A stretch of DNA of 43,370 nt from Gnetum montanum (GCA_015680685.1 MNCI01034206.1:224228-267597), one strand, 5' to 3'; shown: positions 9,923 through 22,605, counted from the stretch's first letter. Numbers and translations: made by a program. Notes: generated from the sequence alone by a model not told the origin.

Positions 9923-11069
9923 CAAATTTTAAAACACTACAGTAGGCTTAGCACCAACATCACTCTTTAGTGTAAGATCCGATGTCACTGCACTATGTTC
10001 AAGAGTGTTGTGGATGGCGATATGGTAAGAGTAAAATGTGTAGGTAATGTGTTGGGGATAAAAGGGAAGATGAAGTGCAAACATGGTGTTATGATGTAGA
10101 AACATCACAGCCAATGGTAACCATGGCACTAGAGTGGTCTGCCCTTGAAAATGTTAACCTCTCATCAAAGTGCTCATGAAAGAATTAGTGTGGATTCAAG
10201 GTTGAGCTAGTTGCTAAATTGTAGTGCTATTGGGTTTATTAGGGACAAGCCCCTATAATTTTTTTATTTTTTATTTTTTATTTTTTCTGCTATGGGAAAA
10301 ACTTACTTTGAATTCTGCACATTGCTAAATGCCAATTGCAAGGGTGCTTTTCATCAAGTGGACTACTTGCCACTAGCTAGACTTTACTTTGATGCTTGCA
10401 AAATTGTGTTGCATCTATCGAACAAGTGTTTGCTCCCTGGGATGATTTGTGTTACATCCACCTAGGCTTTGATGAGCCAACAGAGGCTCCCTATAGGACA
10501 ACTTGTGTTACGTCTACCTTGGGTTCTATGGTTTCACTTGAAGAGAGTGTCATATAGTCACAACATGTATGTGTTAGAGGGGTTTGCAATCTTGACTATG
10601 CAGGGGAATGTAAGAGTATCAAGGCATAGGGATGGATCTAGGTAGGCCATAAAAGGGTAGTAGGGATGTGCACTATTGAGTGGTTTAGCTAGTATAATCA
10701 TGCACATTAGAGCAATGTAGTGAATTACTACTACGGTGACATGGATCTTTGCATGACTACCTAGGGATTCATCCTACAAAAAAAACTTCACAAAGACAAG
10801 GAAAACACACAATACATAATGCAAATAAAATATCAAAGGCAAAGATGTTGTGAATACTCCAAATTCTATGCCAGTTGCACATGCTCAAAAAGCCAATAAA
10901 ATGCCAAGGGATGATGATGCTGTAAGTGCTCCAAAGGCTACATCGATTACAAGTGCTCCATTATGGGATTGCAGTATCCCTGCTCATGTGGTGCAAAAAA
11001 GATGGGGGGGTTAGAATTTTTTCTCACTTACTTGCTTGCAAAACTATGCATGGCTAATTACAAACCTAA
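9923..11069. other. Non-coding interior of the second element
   Basis: AT-rich sequence with short runs such as TTTTTATTTTTTATTTTT near 10260. I see no RT or integrase motif on either strand. Confidence 0.5.
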
Positions 11070-12245
11070 TTTAAGGTCTTTTTAGCCCACAACCCTATTA
11101 GTTTAAGGTCCTAGTAGACCATGGTGTGCTAGTTTATAGTCCTAACAAACTACCATGTGCCAATTTTGCATCATTGCAGACAAATGTTATGTCAATTTAG
11201 TGTCATAACAAACATGTGCTATGCCAGTTTAACATCATGACCCAAGGACAAGCTATTCTAGTTTAGAGTTGTGGTACACATGTTTTCTACCAATTTTAGC
11301 ATTGTGACGAATGTGTGTTGTGCAAATTGATTGTCATAGTAGACAAATTCTTACTTTGCTTCATTGATGTGTGGTATTGCATGCTAGATGTACTAAAGCT
11401 CCGGTAAAATGAACCAGAAAAACATCAAGTAGCACCTATTTTAACGAAGTTATTATGCACAAATGAAGAGAAAGCAATGTAATGAAATTTGCCTAAATAT
11501 GCATACAAGAAATTAAGGAAGATAAGCATGTTTGTGTTGGTTTTAGGCCCTGACAGACCATATGTGTGCCAATTTTAGGTCTTAGCAAACTGCAAGGATA
11601 GAATTTAAGGTGATAGTCTTAGGTTGTTTTCGGCCATAGTGGTACTTTAAGGCCATTCTAGATCCTAGCAGTAGCTTAAGGCCATTCTAGACCCCAGCCA
11701 TAGTTTAAGGCGATTCTAGATTCCATGTTGTTAGTTTAAGGCCATAGCAGATTGTGTGTTGCTATTTTAATGCCATGGAAGGCCGTATGTTGCAAGTTTA
11801 AGGCCATGGCGAGCTAAGGCTACTAGTTTAAGATCATTTTGGGCCACTGTGGGAGACTACAAGTAATAGTTTTAGGTCATTCTAGGTGGTGGATGCCAAT
11901 TTAAGGTCATGACAGGCCATGAAATTACTAGTTTAAGGCCATGGCAGCCCACGATGATAATTTAAGGTCATTTCGGGCCACTATAAGGGGATTTTCAAAT
12001 GGTATTCTTAGGCCATTTCAGGTCATGTGTTGCTATTTTAAGGCCATGGCAGGCCGCATGTCACCACTTTAAGGCCATGGTGGGCCATACATTGCTAGTT
12101 TTAGGCCATGGTGAGCCATGATGTTGCCAGTTTAAAGACATGATGGGTCGTGATGATATTTTAAGGTCATTTTAGGCTTTACATCATTAGTTTAAGGCCA
12201 TGGCAAGCCATGTGTTGCCAATTTAGGGCCATGGTAGGCTGTGTA
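11070..12245. repeat. Degenerate minisatellite, GTTTAAGGCCATGGCAGGCC family
   Basis: There are dozens of diverged units of roughly 30-40 bp built on TTTAAGGCCATGG followed by a variable CAGGCCATGTGTTGCCA. They are clearest at 11650-12240 and fade leftwards to 11070. The array lies between protease and 3' LTR of the minus-strand element, the region where Tat/Ogre-type elements are known to carry tandem repeats. Confidence 0.8.
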
Positions 12246-12846
12246 TACTACTACCTCTTATTTTTGTAATTTTAGCTTTTATGATTTTTATGCATTTTGA
12301 TGTTTTTCATGTGGTAAAGTGATGAATATAGAAATGTAAAGCTAGTGAATGTGTGGATAGATGCGTAAACTAAGCAATCAAGCTAAATGCAAGTGACATG
12401 CTATAGTGCTAATGCAACATAAGTGGGAAGTAAAATGTAGGGTGTGTAAAGGAAAATTATGGGTAGACACCTTGTGTGTGTTGGACTAAGGGGATGCCTT
12501 AGTCATGTAGTTACTTCCTGACTTGGTGTGGGTTAGGAGGTGCGTAGGGCCTAGACTGTACTATTTAGTATTCTCCTTGATCCTTTCTCACTACATTGAA
12601 GGGTAATTCTGCCCATAGGACATCCTCCAAGAGGTCAGTGGCTTCTACCACCTCTTCAGGTGCATTGACCTTGTGTGTTTCATTATCGATCGAAGGTGTG
12701 TCATCATGTAATTTAACCTTTGACCCTTACTCCATGTCTATGTTGTTGATAGTTAAATGAGTAGCATTATCACCATGGATGATAACCTCACCACCTTTGT
12801 ACAGAAGGTGGATTTCTTGATGAATCGAGAAGGATATGGCCCATAA
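12246..12846. other. Spacer between minisatellite and protease
   Basis: There is no gene, RNA or strong repeat that I can support. On the minus strand it follows the protease and is probably the decayed end of its reading frame. Confidence 0.4.
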
Positions 12847-13200
12847 TTAGGCCAACCATGACATGTCCAATATTAACTTAAAGCTAAGAATTTTCTCTAT
12901 AATGATGAATTTTGCAATGGTGAGGAATTTCTTCCCTACCATGAAGGCTATTCTGATAGTACCCTTAACAATGACACATGATCCATTAAAGGATTTTAGG
13001 CACATGATTTTCATTGGCTTGATTTGGTCTATGAGGCCTAGTTTGTCTATGATGGTATACAGTATTACATCTTTTGCCACACCATCATTGATGTGCACCC
13101 TGTAGATTTTGCATCGCCCGACACATATGGTGATGAACATGGGGGTTGTTATGACCTTCCCTCACTTGAGATTAATCTTGATTACCTCATCATGAAATGT
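12847..13200 (-). pseudogene. Retroelement protease of the second element
   Basis: The open minus-strand stretch 13140-12847 encodes VHINDGVAKDVI, then a DKLGL helix, KSFNGSCVIVKGTI and a final LILDMSWLA. This is the order seen in Athila/Tat retropepsin-like domains (catalytic loop, flap, and hydrophobic-Gly/Ser-W-L). The catalytic D-S/T-G is replaced by NDG, so activity is doubtful even before the surrounding stops. It would have cut the Gag polyprotein of this element. Pol does not follow. Confidence 0.55.
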
Positions 13201-14149
13201 GAGGGATGTGAAGCTCAATTCCCACAATGTAGGGTGACAACATCACAACATGGATAGAGTTCTCATCTACTAGGATTTCCTTCATGATAGGAATGGAGGT
13301 CAGCATCTATATTAGCACTTGGTGGTGGGTAGATGAGGTCATGATCAAGTCATACAGGCTTAACATTATGTTCTTCTACTTAGCACTTACTTAACTTAGG
13401 CTAATGCATCTATGAAGTCTTTGCCATCAGTTGCAGTTTTATTGGCTTTGACTTCTTTCATATGCCCTAAGAGATGAATCTCACATATAAGGGACTTGAG
13501 CTTAGTTTTTTTGATTTTTTAGGAACCTTAGTGCTTGATTGTGGTTTTCTAGTTATGGCCTTTTCAGTTGCTTCAGCCATAGGGACTACAAAGAGAGGGA
13601 CCAACTTCAGCAGATTAAGCACTCTTTGGTCTCGTTGTTGCCTAGTTGTTTTGTCTATGAGGAAATCATTGGGCCTTTTGCATTGCCATCTAGAGGATCT
13701 ACCTATTCTCCCAGTGGGGTTGGCCCTTGGACTAGAAGGGGTCGATGTGTTTCCACTACTAAACTCTAGGTAGGTGAGGAGTCAGCATGTTGTGGCATCC
13801 TAATGACAAACGGTAGCTAAGCAGTTATTGTTACAAGATTTTATGGGACCTTGACCATGAAGGATGTTGTGGGTGTCTAAGGTGACACTCTGACAATGAA
13901 GGGGGGCCTTGAACTCATGGATGCTAAGGGAACCCTTGCACTACTAAAAGGCACTTAGACCACAAAAGGTTGTTATACTAGTTCTAACTTGTCACACATG
14001 CTAATGGTGTTTATGACATAGCCAATACCATTCATGTTTAGAGGGTCATTATATACCCTCATGGATTAGTTTTGGGGCCTAATAGGGTTTACATTGTCAA
14101 GCACTAGTTCACCCTTATCTATGATCCTTTGTAGATCATCTTACAAAGC
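13201..14149 (-). pseudogene. Gag-protease linker of the second element
   Basis: This lies between gag-like and protease-like coding on the minus strand. Open stretches occur on both strands but none shows a recognisable domain. I treat it as decayed linker coding sequence. Confidence 0.35.
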
Positions 14150-15240
14150 TCAACAAAAGTTTGTGCTATGACTAGACAATTGGTGGTAATGATAAATTTG
14201 ATTAAGCTTGAAGTGTTGTGAGACTGGGGGCTCATTTGGTGCTACTAAGGTAGGATTCCTTAGTAGTTTGTAGTACCTATCATGTCTTTTTCCTGCATTC
14301 TCATACATTTGCTTATGTTGGATGCACTTGGCTTTCAATAATTGATCCAATAGCTTTGAGGGTTTCAATGGCAATGGGGTATACTTTGAGCGATCTTTGC
14401 ACTCAAAGTTGGACCTTTGACAAACTTTTGTCATAGCCACTATAGATGTAGGTGGGTTGGTGGCTTGGGTACTAGAGTTGGCAGCTTTATGAGTTAGGGC
14501 TTTGGGCAACCTAGCCATCAACCCCCAATTGGTTACTTTAGCATATGTGGCTATCATTGCCACTATTGAATTCATCTTTTTTACATGCTATTTTTTGTAG
14601 GCCACATAGGCTAGGTCCTTGCTAGCTTGCGTTGCATCCTCTATGCTCTTAGTTTGGGCAAAGGCTTGGCTCAAAGACTACAGGGCTAAATAGTACAATT
14701 TTGACTTAATGAAGTCATTAATTACATCCTTGAAGATGGCTAGGAGGTGTATCTCAACTATTAGCTCTCTTATTTTATTCAATGAGGTGCTCCATCATTG
14801 GAAAATTTTTGTATGGGCTTTAGGTGGTCCTGATTGATTTGCATCAGTTGGTCCAAGGTTGCTTCTAGCTTCAAATTGTACCTAAAGCATGTCATGAATT
14901 AACTTAAGAGGTCTTCCAGAGAGGAAATAGAACCTCTAGGTATGGCTCGGTACTAGTTTAAGGCTTTTCCAGTTAGTGAGATGGAAAAGACACACATGAT
15001 GGCATGTGGCTAGGCTTGTAGCAGCAGGCACTCAAACTTGAACATCACCAGATGCACGTTGGTGTCTCCTTCACCATTGTACTTGGTGAGTTAAGGTAGC
15101 AAAACCTTAGTTGGCAGTGTTAGGGGTGGGACCATAGGACTTATGAGGTCATCCTAGTAGAAGTCCACCACCTTGACAATTTTAGAAGAATCAAATTTGA
15201 GTCACCTTATCCCCTCCATCAAACTTTGGATCAGCTAGAA
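14150..15240 (-). pseudogene. Gag of the second element
   Basis: Near 15095-14900 the minus strand encodes the retrotransposon gag core: LTKYNGEGDTNVHLVMFKFE followed at the usual distance by FSISLTGKALN-YR, where a Trp codon has become TAG. A downstream open stretch (14575-14150) is Lys/Pro/Thr-rich and resembles the C-terminal part of plant Gag. The frame is broken by several stops. Sequence is clearly distinct from the gag at 1070-3658, so this is a different family. Confidence 0.6.
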
Positions 15241-16589
15241 TGCCTGATCCAAGTTTTGAGATATGCTAGCCAATTGTGTTGGTTGTGCTATCTGTTGTGT
15301 TGGTTATATGACCCAGGGTTGGATTGATAATTGTAGAGCCATGCAATGCAGTTGATGCATTGGCTATACTATGGGTGTGGTGATCAAGTCAAGCCATGCA
15401 TGTGTGGATTGGACTAACGTTGAGGGAATTGATGAAATAGGCATGATGCATGATGCCTAAGTTGTTTGGGGCCTAGAGACAAGCCTTGCATGGATGTAGG
15501 GTTGAGCTAACATGATTGCTACTACAAAGATAGCTGATCAGGTTGAGATGATGCCATGAAGGTTAATTTAAATGGAGCTATTTCATCATATTACATGTAT
15601 TATATTTGATGTGTTACACTATAGGCATCAACCTAAGCCTGATGGAGTGGAAAGGTGATGCTGGTGTTATAACTATCTCAAGGAGGATAGGTGAACTAAA
15701 GTGGGGGGGATCAGACCAAGGATTGGTTGTTGGAAGATGGTGTGGAAGGGGCTCTCATGTTTAGAGCAAGCTTCAAAATTGTCTTCTTCCTCTTGTATGA
15801 CTTCCTCATAGTCGTTCCCATGTTGCACTCACCTACTCAGATGAGTTGGGATAACAATTGGTGGTGGGACTTTATGAGTGGGATGATGTTAAACAAGGAA
15901 GGGGTATACTCTTGTCCATCCCTATGGATTAGTTTGAAGTTCCATTTTGCCTCCATGTCAAGGAAATCCACCAGTAACCCTACTTAGATCTTTGCACATA
16001 TAAAGTTGTATTATTCATTACTAAGCATAGTAGACTCTAGGTCTTGGCCATGTAGCCTAATGAATTGCCTTGGTCCTACCATCACGAGCCCATGGTTGTC
16101 ACTTCTAGCCTCTTATTGGATGGTGAAGATGTCAAGTGCATTTGACATAGACGTCAAAGGTTGATCTGGATTCATGGTCGTAGATCAAGTTATGAAAGGG
16201 AGAGCTGCGAGTTACTAGTTGTGAGAAATGACTAACTCTAGTGACTACAAAAAATGGCTAACTATGGAGACTGCAAAAAATGGCTAACTATGGTAACTGA
16301 GAAAAATGGCTAACTATGGAGATTACACTCTCTACGCTAAGGGCTAACTACACTCTCCATGGACTATGCTCTCTACATTGAGAGCTAACTATGCTCTCTA
16401 TGCTATGACAACATAGGCTTAGAAAAATAGTAAAGAGAAGTGTGGTTTGGGTTATTATGCAGGGTCCCGAGGAGACTGACTACGGGGTCTAATCTACACC
16501 AATGGATTGATAGATAACTATGATGATAGAGAGCATGCAAGATAACCATAATGGAGTTTAAAAACATGGTTTGGCACTCCTTCTAGTAG
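15241..16589 (-). other. 5' leader of the second element, with a tandem repeat
   Basis: This lies between 5' LTR and gag. At about 16225-16330 ATGGCTAACTATGGAGACTG-type units (about 33 bp, three to four copies) are repeated, followed by CTAACTACACTCTC repeats to 16400 that resemble the LTR U3 units. I cannot identify a convincing primer binding site next to the LTR. Confidence 0.5.
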
Positions 16590-18238
16590 AAAAAATTATA
16601 GTAACCAAAAACATTAGTGGCTAGAACACCAAGGGGTTCACAAGCACATAGCCTAACCCTAAGTCTACGTGAGGGTCTACTTGAGGTAGAGACAAGGTGT
16701 CCTAAATGATCTTGTTGATTGAATAGGGATTTACCAGGTACACTTGGGGTGTTGGATGCAACCAGGGTGCAACATGGTTAGCCATGATGCTAATGCAAAA
16801 TTATGCTAAGTGTTCACATGGTGTTAATGATGTTCATGGTGTTGAGCATAGTCAAAGGGTTTATGTAAGAAACGAAGGTGTCCACGTGTGAGGACCACTG
16901 CTCAAGCATGGATATGCATAAAAATACTAGAAAATGCAAGTAAAATGCTGAAAATGCCAAGAAAGAGAGAGTGTATGTGGAACACCACCCCAAATGGGGT
17001 TGAGTGTAGTTAACTCCAAAAGGGATAAGAAGGTACATAGGATACAACAGGTTTAGTGAAGAGCATAGTCACAGTCTTAGGGATGTTTGGCTACAAAGAT
17101 TGACATTGTACTATGGTGTCTACATCTGCTAAGTTGGCTGCTGCAATGTACCATGGGCTATAGTATTCTGCTGGGCTGCAGTGGAGTTGTAATGTTTTGC
17201 AACTTTTCCAAATGCTAATGCAAAAATTTATTACCCTTGCTTTGCCAAAATGCCATCCCTAAAAATTTTGAGGATGGGGGTATTTATAGGGCTATATTTA
17301 GTGTGAAATGTAGAGTGATTTCCATGTGGCAGTGGGGTGGTTAGGACTATGTTGTCACCCAACTACGCTCTCCACTAAGGCTAATAATGTTATGATTTGC
17401 TATACTCTGCTAAACTCTATGAGAATAAGAGACTATGAAAACACTACCAAGTGCACATATATGTATCAAGAGGACCACAATGTACCTAAAAAATGCAACT
17501 TTAGAGACTATGTTCCAAGACTATACTCTCCATTGCCTTGTGTGGGGTCAAGCATAGTTACAATTTTGGGGATAAAAGGAATACAAAAAACATGCATTTT
17601 GTTAACTACACTTACTATAGGTCAGTTGGAGCTGAGGTGAATGCCAATGCTATGTTGTGGAGGCCTTTGGAGGTTGTTTTGGGTGACTATACTTAACTAT
17701 GCTCTAGATTAGGGGTTATTGTAGTCCCACACTTTGAAAAATTTTATAAAAAGTGGCTTTGTGCTAACTACACTCTCCACGGGAGGCTGACTATGCTCCC
17801 AACTACAAGTGAGCATAGTCCTAGCACTTGTTAAAACTTGCAAAAACTAACTTCTAGTTGAGTATGCTTGACTACGCTCTAGGCTGGTGAAGAGTGTAGT
17901 CTCGACACTTAGAAAAAATCTGCAAAAACTAAGCCTTCATGCTAACTATGCTTAACTATGCTCTAGGGCAATGGAGAACATAGTTTCAGCACTTAGAAAA
18001 ATTTGTAGCGACTATCTTGACACTTACAAAAATTTGTAAAATTGGGCATTCATGCTAAGTACACTTGACTATGCTTTAGGGGAGTAGAGAGCATAGTCTC
18101 AACACTTCGAAAATTTTGCAGAAATTGCACATTCATGCTAACTACACTTGACTACACTATGGGGCAGTGAAGAGCATAGTCTCAACACTTAGAAAATTTT
18201 GCACCTAGGATTCCAAAGACCAAATTTAGTGGTGTTTC
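16590..18238 (-). repeat. 5' LTR of the second element
   Basis: It is the diverged partner of 8251-9870 and shares the whole order: leading AGTAACCAAAAACAT, TATA box (17281-17289), ~100-bp units (17700-18220) and terminal GTGTTTC. Many substitutions and small indels separate the two copies. Confidence 0.8.
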
Positions 18239-18240
18239 TA

Positions 18241-19640
18241 GATTCAAATGGTTTTAAAAGGGTGTATCTTCAAAGGGATTCAATACTCTTTATGTCTTTA
18301 TACTTACTTAAGTTCATGATTATTTTTATGGATTTCTTACCGTTCCATGTCAACCAATAACATGAAGTTAATAAGTCTTTGCATGGTGTGGTTCCCATCC
18401 AAAAATTCATAAAAACATAAAAGAATGATGGGAATTATAAGCACACCCTTAGACAAAATAACGGGCTATAAGCACTAGTTATGGAACTAGAAAGACATGT
18501 TATCCATGCCTAAAGGTCCCCTCTAACTAATGCCCTTTTTCACTTTCTACTTCTCTTTTCTTCTCTTATAAGAAATGATGATTGATTTATGAGAGCATTT
18601 TTATGTTTTGAGGGGGTGGACTGGCCTTAGAGTGGCAATGCAAAGTCATTGAAAGTGATTGGTTTTGATCTAAACTAAGGATGGACTTTATCAAATCATT
18701 TAACCATAAAATCCATAAGGGACTTCATGTGAGCATGATTAGGAATTCCATTCCAACTTCTCTCTCATCCATCCATGCTTTTTATAACTTATCTCATTGC
18801 CAGTTGTCCATGTTTTTGTTTGATGTCTCAGTTTGATGTGTCAAAATTCTTAGGTAGATTCTTCTAGATTAGGTCCTTAACTCTTCATAATCATTGATCA
18901 ACTATGGCATCCATAGACTCCATGATTTGAGGATATGTAAGGGAAAAAAGGGCATGTGCCTACTATGGGAAGGACCCACTTGTGTATCTCTTGGTTGGGT
19001 TAGTTAAGTTTCTTATAACCTTAGACATTTTCTCAATCAATTCTATCATGCGCCCCATTGATTGCATCCAATTATGTGCTCCTTAAGGCATTTTTTTTTC
19101 TAAAATTTCATTCTCCAAATCAATTTTAGCATTTTTGTAAATTTCTAAGCCCTCTTTGAGTATTTCATCATGTTCATGGCTTTTCTAGCTCTCTATAGAC
19201 TCCAATTTCATGTTAAAACTCCTTGTGTTGTTCAAATTATTTAATGTGAAAAATTTTCTCCTACAACTTCATCGATGGAACCCCGTATATGGAGTAAACA
19301 TGTAGATGAGACCCCATCAATGCATGGAAAAAACACCTATAAATACACATGAACATTGAAGAATTTTTCACATTTGCTTTAAAATGAGGGGAGAGTTTTT
19401 GAATTTTCCAAAGCCCAAAACCTTCCAAGAGCCATATCTTCCTAGTTATTTTTTGATTCACTACATTCTTCAACCTTGTAGCTATCAGAGGTAAGCTCTT
19501 TTTTGTGGAGGCCACAAATCTTATGTTTTTGACAAAAAAGTTTCAAAAAAATTCTAACTCCCACAAGGTTTAACTAAGAAACCAACAGGAAAACATCAAC
19601 TTATGAGAGTTAAATTCTTCCAACAAACTTTGGTGACATT
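18241..19640 (+). mobile_element. Possible decayed + strand LTR with PBS remnant
   Basis: A purine-rich stretch (TTTTGAGGGGGTGGA, near 18598) is followed about 740 bases later by CTATAAATA (19338-19346). The region ends near TTCCAACA followed by TTTGGTGAC (19629-19637), which resembles the start of a TTTGGCGAC-type primer site seen in Tat elements. There is no second LTR copy in the window, so this is tentative. Confidence 0.3.
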
Positions 19641-21330
19641 CTAAGTGAAAAATCATTAAAATAATAATAAAATAACCAATCTGCCATGGTCCAAACATAG
19701 CCTAAGTGTAACTACCCAATGAGAAAGGTACATAAATGTTATAAGTAACACATTAAATGCTAATCCTTTGTTATGTAGTGACCATAGATGGCACCAAAAG
19801 GATAACATGTATAGAAAGGAGGATTGTTCCAACCAAGGAAGAAATGACCAAGAATGGGAAGGGTCAAGAAGAATGCCATGAGAAAGTAGAGACCCATGCC
19901 AAGGGAGCTCTTTAGGAGAAGCCTAAAGTGAAATCTGTCTAACAGATTCTTGAAGAAGCAACCATGATAGAACAGTCTCACCAAGATGAGGCACTTGAAC
20001 TAAGGCTAAACCTTGAGGTTACCTTGATGGAGGCCTTTTTGAAGGAGATCAAGTTCAAGGAGGTCCAAATATCTATGCTTCAAGAATTCAACTTTTGACC
20101 TTTCTTGGATTTTGCACTTCTAGAAGTCAAAGCTCAATTATAGAACTCTCCCATGTGATCCACAATCACTTCTAGTGAGGAGTGGTAGATGGGAGAGACA
20201 AACTTGTTCTGGAACAATCAGTAGGCTGATTCAACAATCAAGATCAAGGACATCTCAGTGTCCTACTCAGTGAAAGCCCTACAGAGGCCCTTGGGTTACT
20301 AAAAACTAGGGCAAATCTTGTTAAAATCCCCATGTAAGTAGATCCTAGCGTCAAGAAGGAATGGATGTAGTAGTGTTATAGGGTAGACAATAAGGAGTTT
20401 GGTGCACTTACCATGGTGAAACGTGCATACTTTAGAATTGTAGACTTTTATCTAAATCTAACAATGAGGCCATAGCTTTCTCCACCCATGCATGTGCTGC
20501 TCTAAGCAGTAGATTTTTAGTCAACCTTCCATAGCTAATTTATCTAGAGATAGAGAAGCAGTTCAAAGAAAACACACCTAGAAGGAAGACAGTCCACATT
20601 CATGTCTCATATAAAATTATGCAAGAGAAGAGGAATAACCTACTACACAAACAACATCGTCAGGCATGCTCCATCCACTTCCTGAGTGAAGATGATGAAG
20701 GACAAGGTGCTTGCCAAAATCATTCAAGAAGAGGAGTAGTAACCACCACCCACACATGAAACAACACCAAAGTCCTGCATTATCCTTGAGTATGTGCATG
20801 AGATCACAGAGTAGCTCTTATGAGAGCAGGAGCAACAAGCAAGAACAAGTGGTGGTGATCCATCTATGTATCGCCTAATAATGAGAGACCTCAATGAAGT
20901 GGCTCAAATAATCAGTCATATGAAAGGATGTATATTAATTTTCTTAGCCCAAAGAATGTAGCTACCCACAAGATCAAATCCTAGTGCCCAAGAGGTAATA
21001 GTATCCCTCTTGGAATAGCAAAAATTCTCAAAAATCTCTAGGAATGCTATTAATTTCTTGGTGCATTTAGAGGAGGACAAGGGGGAAACTATCTTGGTGA
21101 TGCAACACCATGGGTAGGAGATAGCAGTAGAGATGATTATTGATAGAATTTTCAAAGCATTGAATGCACCTATAGCATTTGTACTAGATGGTCATGATGT
21201 TTTTGAGAAATAAATCTCTTGCATAAAGAATGCTCAAAAATGCCATAAACAAACAAAGAAAGAGCAAACTTGACCAAGAGGGTAAAACTAAATTGGATAA
21301 GTGGTAGAGAAATAGAGGAGGGATGAATGA
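19641..21330 (+). pseudogene. Decayed coding sequence, probably retroelement gag
   Basis: Lys/Glu-rich coding-like stretches occur on the plus strand (for example around 19780-20090, 20330-20470 and 20650-20870), with many TAG and TAA stops and changes of frame. I recognise no domain. Its position after an LTR-like region suggests gag of another element, but a decayed host gene cannot be excluded. Confidence 0.3.
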
Positions 21331-21420
21331 TTCCATTTTTAGTTATCTTGTTACCTCGTCTAGTAGTTGGGCTTGGTTAACATCTTTTTTTAAAAAAAAA
21401 TCATCTTGGCCAATTTATAG

Positions 21421-21442
21421 ATATATATATATATATATATAT
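21421..21442. repeat. (AT)n microsatellite
   Basis: Eleven AT units, just left of the ~412-bp array. Confidence 0.9.
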
Positions 21443-21515
21443 CTAAGCTAGTGGAGCAATTTCATAGGCTATGAGTAGAATTTAATTATTTTTTTTATTT
21501 TTTAAGTTATCATCA

Positions 21516-21601
21516 NNNNNNNNNNNNNNNNNNNNNNNNNNNNNNNNNNNNNNNNNNNNNNNNNNNNNNNNNNNNNNNNNNNNNNNNNNNNNNNNNNNNN
21601 N
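21516..21601. other. Assembly gap (86 N)
   Basis: The gap lies inside the first unit of the ~412-bp array. From the shared GGCTATGAGTAG word, a complete unit would need about 147 missing bases, so 86 N is probably not the true size. Confidence 0.95.
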
Positions 21602-22455
21602 ATACAATGATAAGTGTGAACTCAATATGCCTAATTCTCCAACTGAGCAAAATGAACTTCTTGTGCAATTCTACTTTGAAGATGTTTAGCATCTGAAATC
21701 TTTCTGTATCTTTGCATATGAAAAGAAGGATGAATCTTTAAAGAATCAATGGTCTTGACTCTAGATAATGCAACAAACATAAGATCCGTAAGTTCTCTTG
21801 TGTAATGGTTTTGTGGGCTATGAGTAGAATTTAATTATTTTTTTATTTTTAAGTTATCATCGCTATTTGCATTCCAAATGATATATACTGGTAAACATAA
21901 ATTCGTTAAAATAAAAGTTTATATATTTCATATATGTTGATGAAGGAATACATTGCACAATTATTGCAACAAACATTACATAGCTGTATAATAGGATTGA
22001 AAAAAAGGAAAAATACAATGATAAGTGTGAACTCAATATGCATAATTCTCCAACTAAGCAAAATGAACTTCTTGTGCAATTCTACTTTGAAGACGTTTAG
22101 CATCTGAAATCTTTATGTATCTTTGCACATGAAAAGGAGGATGAATCTTTAAAGAATTGATGGTCTTGACTCCAGATAATGCAACAAACATAAGACGCGT
22201 AAGTTCTCTTGTGTAACGGTTTTGCAGGCTATGAGTAGAATTTAATTTTTTATTTTTATTTTTTAAGTTATCATCACTATTTGCATTCCAAATAATATAT
22301 ACTGGTAAACATAAATTGGTTAAAATAAAAGTTTATATATTTCATATATGTTGATGAAGGAATACATTGCACAATTGTTGCAACAAACATTACATAGTTG
22401 CATAATAGAATTGAGCAAAAGGCAAAATACAATGATAAGTGTGAACTCAATATGC

Positions 22456-22605
22456 CTAATTCTCCAACTGAGCAAAATGAACTTCTTGTGCAATTCTACT
22501 TTGAAGATGTTTAGCATTTGAAATCTTTCTGTATCTTTGCACATGAAAAGGAGGATGAATCTTTAAAGAATCAATGGTCTTGACTCTAGATAATGCAACA
22601 AACAT
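22456..22605 (-). pseudogene. C-terminal tail of PIF1/Helitron-like helicase (best of three copies)
   Basis: The minus strand encodes MFVALSRVKTIDSLKI, the conserved YVALSRV motif near the C-terminus of PIF1-family helicases, then HVQRYRKISN and a stop at 22456. Equivalent copies with changes (for example LSGV for LSRV) lie at about 22042-22191 and 21631-21780. Upstream helicase motifs (Walker A/B) are absent, so these are amplified fragments, not genes. A Helitron origin is likely because plants carry many such helicases there, but a host PIF1 fragment is possible. Confidence 0.55.

Larger units (their letters stand above)
8251..18240 (-). mobile_element. Second LTR element: gag and protease, no pol
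   Basis: The ~1.6 kb direct repeats at 8251-9870 and 16590-18238 are diverged LTRs. Gag (about 15240-14150) and protease (13200-12847) read on the minus strand, and a purine tract (minus AAAGAGGGGC) abuts the low-coordinate LTR, so the element runs right to left. Between protease and that LTR there are almost 3 kb of non-coding sequence with a minisatellite, and no RT, RNase H or integrase. A possible target duplication, (T)CTAG, is present at 8250-8254 and 18237-18241. LTR divergence and broken genes point to an old insertion. Confidence 0.75.

Noticed and set aside
12863-13105. Plus-strand open stretch opposite the second protease
   Set aside because: It is antisense to a better supported retropepsin-like frame.
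9892-16590. GAAGGAGTG-CC-AA words near both inner LTR ends, in opposite orientation
   Set aside because: The match is about 15 imperfect bases and could be chance; no PBS function could be supported.
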